64,000 nt of DNA from Brevibacterium luteolum (lineage in GTDB: Bacteria > Actinomycetota > Actinomycetes > Actinomycetales > Brevibacteriaceae): the NCBI RefSeq assembly GCF_013004595.1, contig NZ_JABEMC010000003.1:62001-126000 (forward strand), read 5' to 3'. The translations under genes were made by a program, and so were the position numbers. The stretch's first letter is position 1. Each line of letters opens with the position of its first letter. This document shows, one piece after another, positions 63,877 through 64,000 of the stretch. Below the pieces are notes generated by a model. That model had not been told where the DNA came from. It saw only the letters and a program-made list of their open reading frames with translations, and made no database searches.

Positions 63877-64000
63877 TCAGGACGTCTCCGCTGGCTGCAC
63901 GACGACGAAGCCCGGACCGTGGAAGCGCATCTGGATGCCCTCACCCGAACCCCGGCCGAAGAATGAGCCGAGGGTGACATCGGTGTGGATGTCCGGAGCG
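63877..64000 (-). CDS. AIM24-family protein (C-terminal end only)
   Basis: Forty residues at the window edge read from 63999 down to a TGA at 63877: VTLGSFFGRGSGEGIQMRF then HGPGFVVVQPAE. This Gly-rich ending matches the AIM24/TIGR00266 beta-barrel family, soluble proteins of unclear function in bacteria. The start lies outside the window. Convergent with the broken arsR gene. Confidence 0.7.
   Translation of the reverse strand, partial: APDIHTDVTLGSFFGRGSGEGIQMRFHGPGFVVVQPAETS

Overview
The window is 64 kb of high-GC actinobacterial chromosome. The gene order argS-lysA-hom-thrC-thrB-rho-prfA-prmC-tsaC-wecA-atpI-atpBEFHAGDC-DUF2550-murA, followed by nucS and a thiolase, is the order of the Mycobacterium tuberculosis Rv1292-Rv1323 region. 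The Kgd-type 2-oxoglutarate enzyme, GuaB1, CmtR-CtpG, group II truncated globin, duplicated ClpP and DUF2550 are also actinobacterial hallmarks. The style suggests Micrococcales, perhaps a Brevibacterium relative; that rank is a guess. Nearly everything is chromosomal housekeeping, except one metal-resistance insertion and two patches of gene decay.

Layout. 1-1560: end of an aldehyde dehydrogenase and a tandem SnoaL-like protein, visibly less GC-rich than the rest. 1650-6060: kgd and a degenerate SGNH-hydrolase-like gene on the minus strand. 6155-11800: guaB1, a 53-residue leaderless ORF, two CNNM/CBS membrane proteins, a secreted M15 carboxypeptidase and tRNA-Arg(CCG). 11955-25150: argS, lysine/threonine biosynthesis, transcription and translation termination (rho, prfA, prmC, tsaC) and wecA. 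25275-32433: the complete F1Fo ATP synthase operon. 32456-38880: DUF2550, murA, the divergent pair nucS / small zinc protein, a DivIVA-like coiled-coil protein, a thiolase and a thiamine-binding protein. 38959-49680: tRNA-Arg(TCT), two membrane-anchored dynamin-like GTPases, ssb, a lipoprotein, ettA, two thioesterases, globin and an MscS channel. 49805-54820: pepN, a DsbA-like oxidoreductase, rpiB, a CPBP protein and tRNA-Gly(TCC). 54999-58466: tRNA-Pro(TGG) followed by an inserted cmtR-ctpG-thioredoxin-like cassette that ends where a luciferase-like monooxygenase gene is cut off. 58673-63040: tig, clpP1, clpP2, clpX. 63133-64000: a decayed SRPBCC-ArsR pair with its palindromic operator, and the end of an AIM24-family gene.

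How the parts work together. lysA, hom, thrC and thrB form an aspartate-family operon translated by overlapping starts behind argS. wecA starts cell-envelope glycan synthesis and murA starts peptidoglycan synthesis, on either side of the ATP synthase operon. The tig-clpP1P2-clpX block is the folding and proteolysis module, with a ClgR-like box in front of clpP1. A recurring promoter form, TANNNT followed by 6 or 7 bases and then ATG or GTG, indicates leaderless transcripts for at least seven genes and fixes their starts.

Most interesting points: the 35-bp palindrome spanning the -10 box and start codon of cmtR and the broken gene at the far end of that cassette; the HNH-like zinc protein sharing a divergent promoter with the mismatch endonuclease gene nucS; the 53-residue leaderless ORF fused translationally to Mg-transporter-like genes; MurA with Asp in place of the fosfomycin-reactive Cys; the long repeat-built disordered insert in Rho; and the SRPBCC-ArsR pair broken by serial single-base losses. 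I see no CRISPR array, integrase, transposase or prophage.
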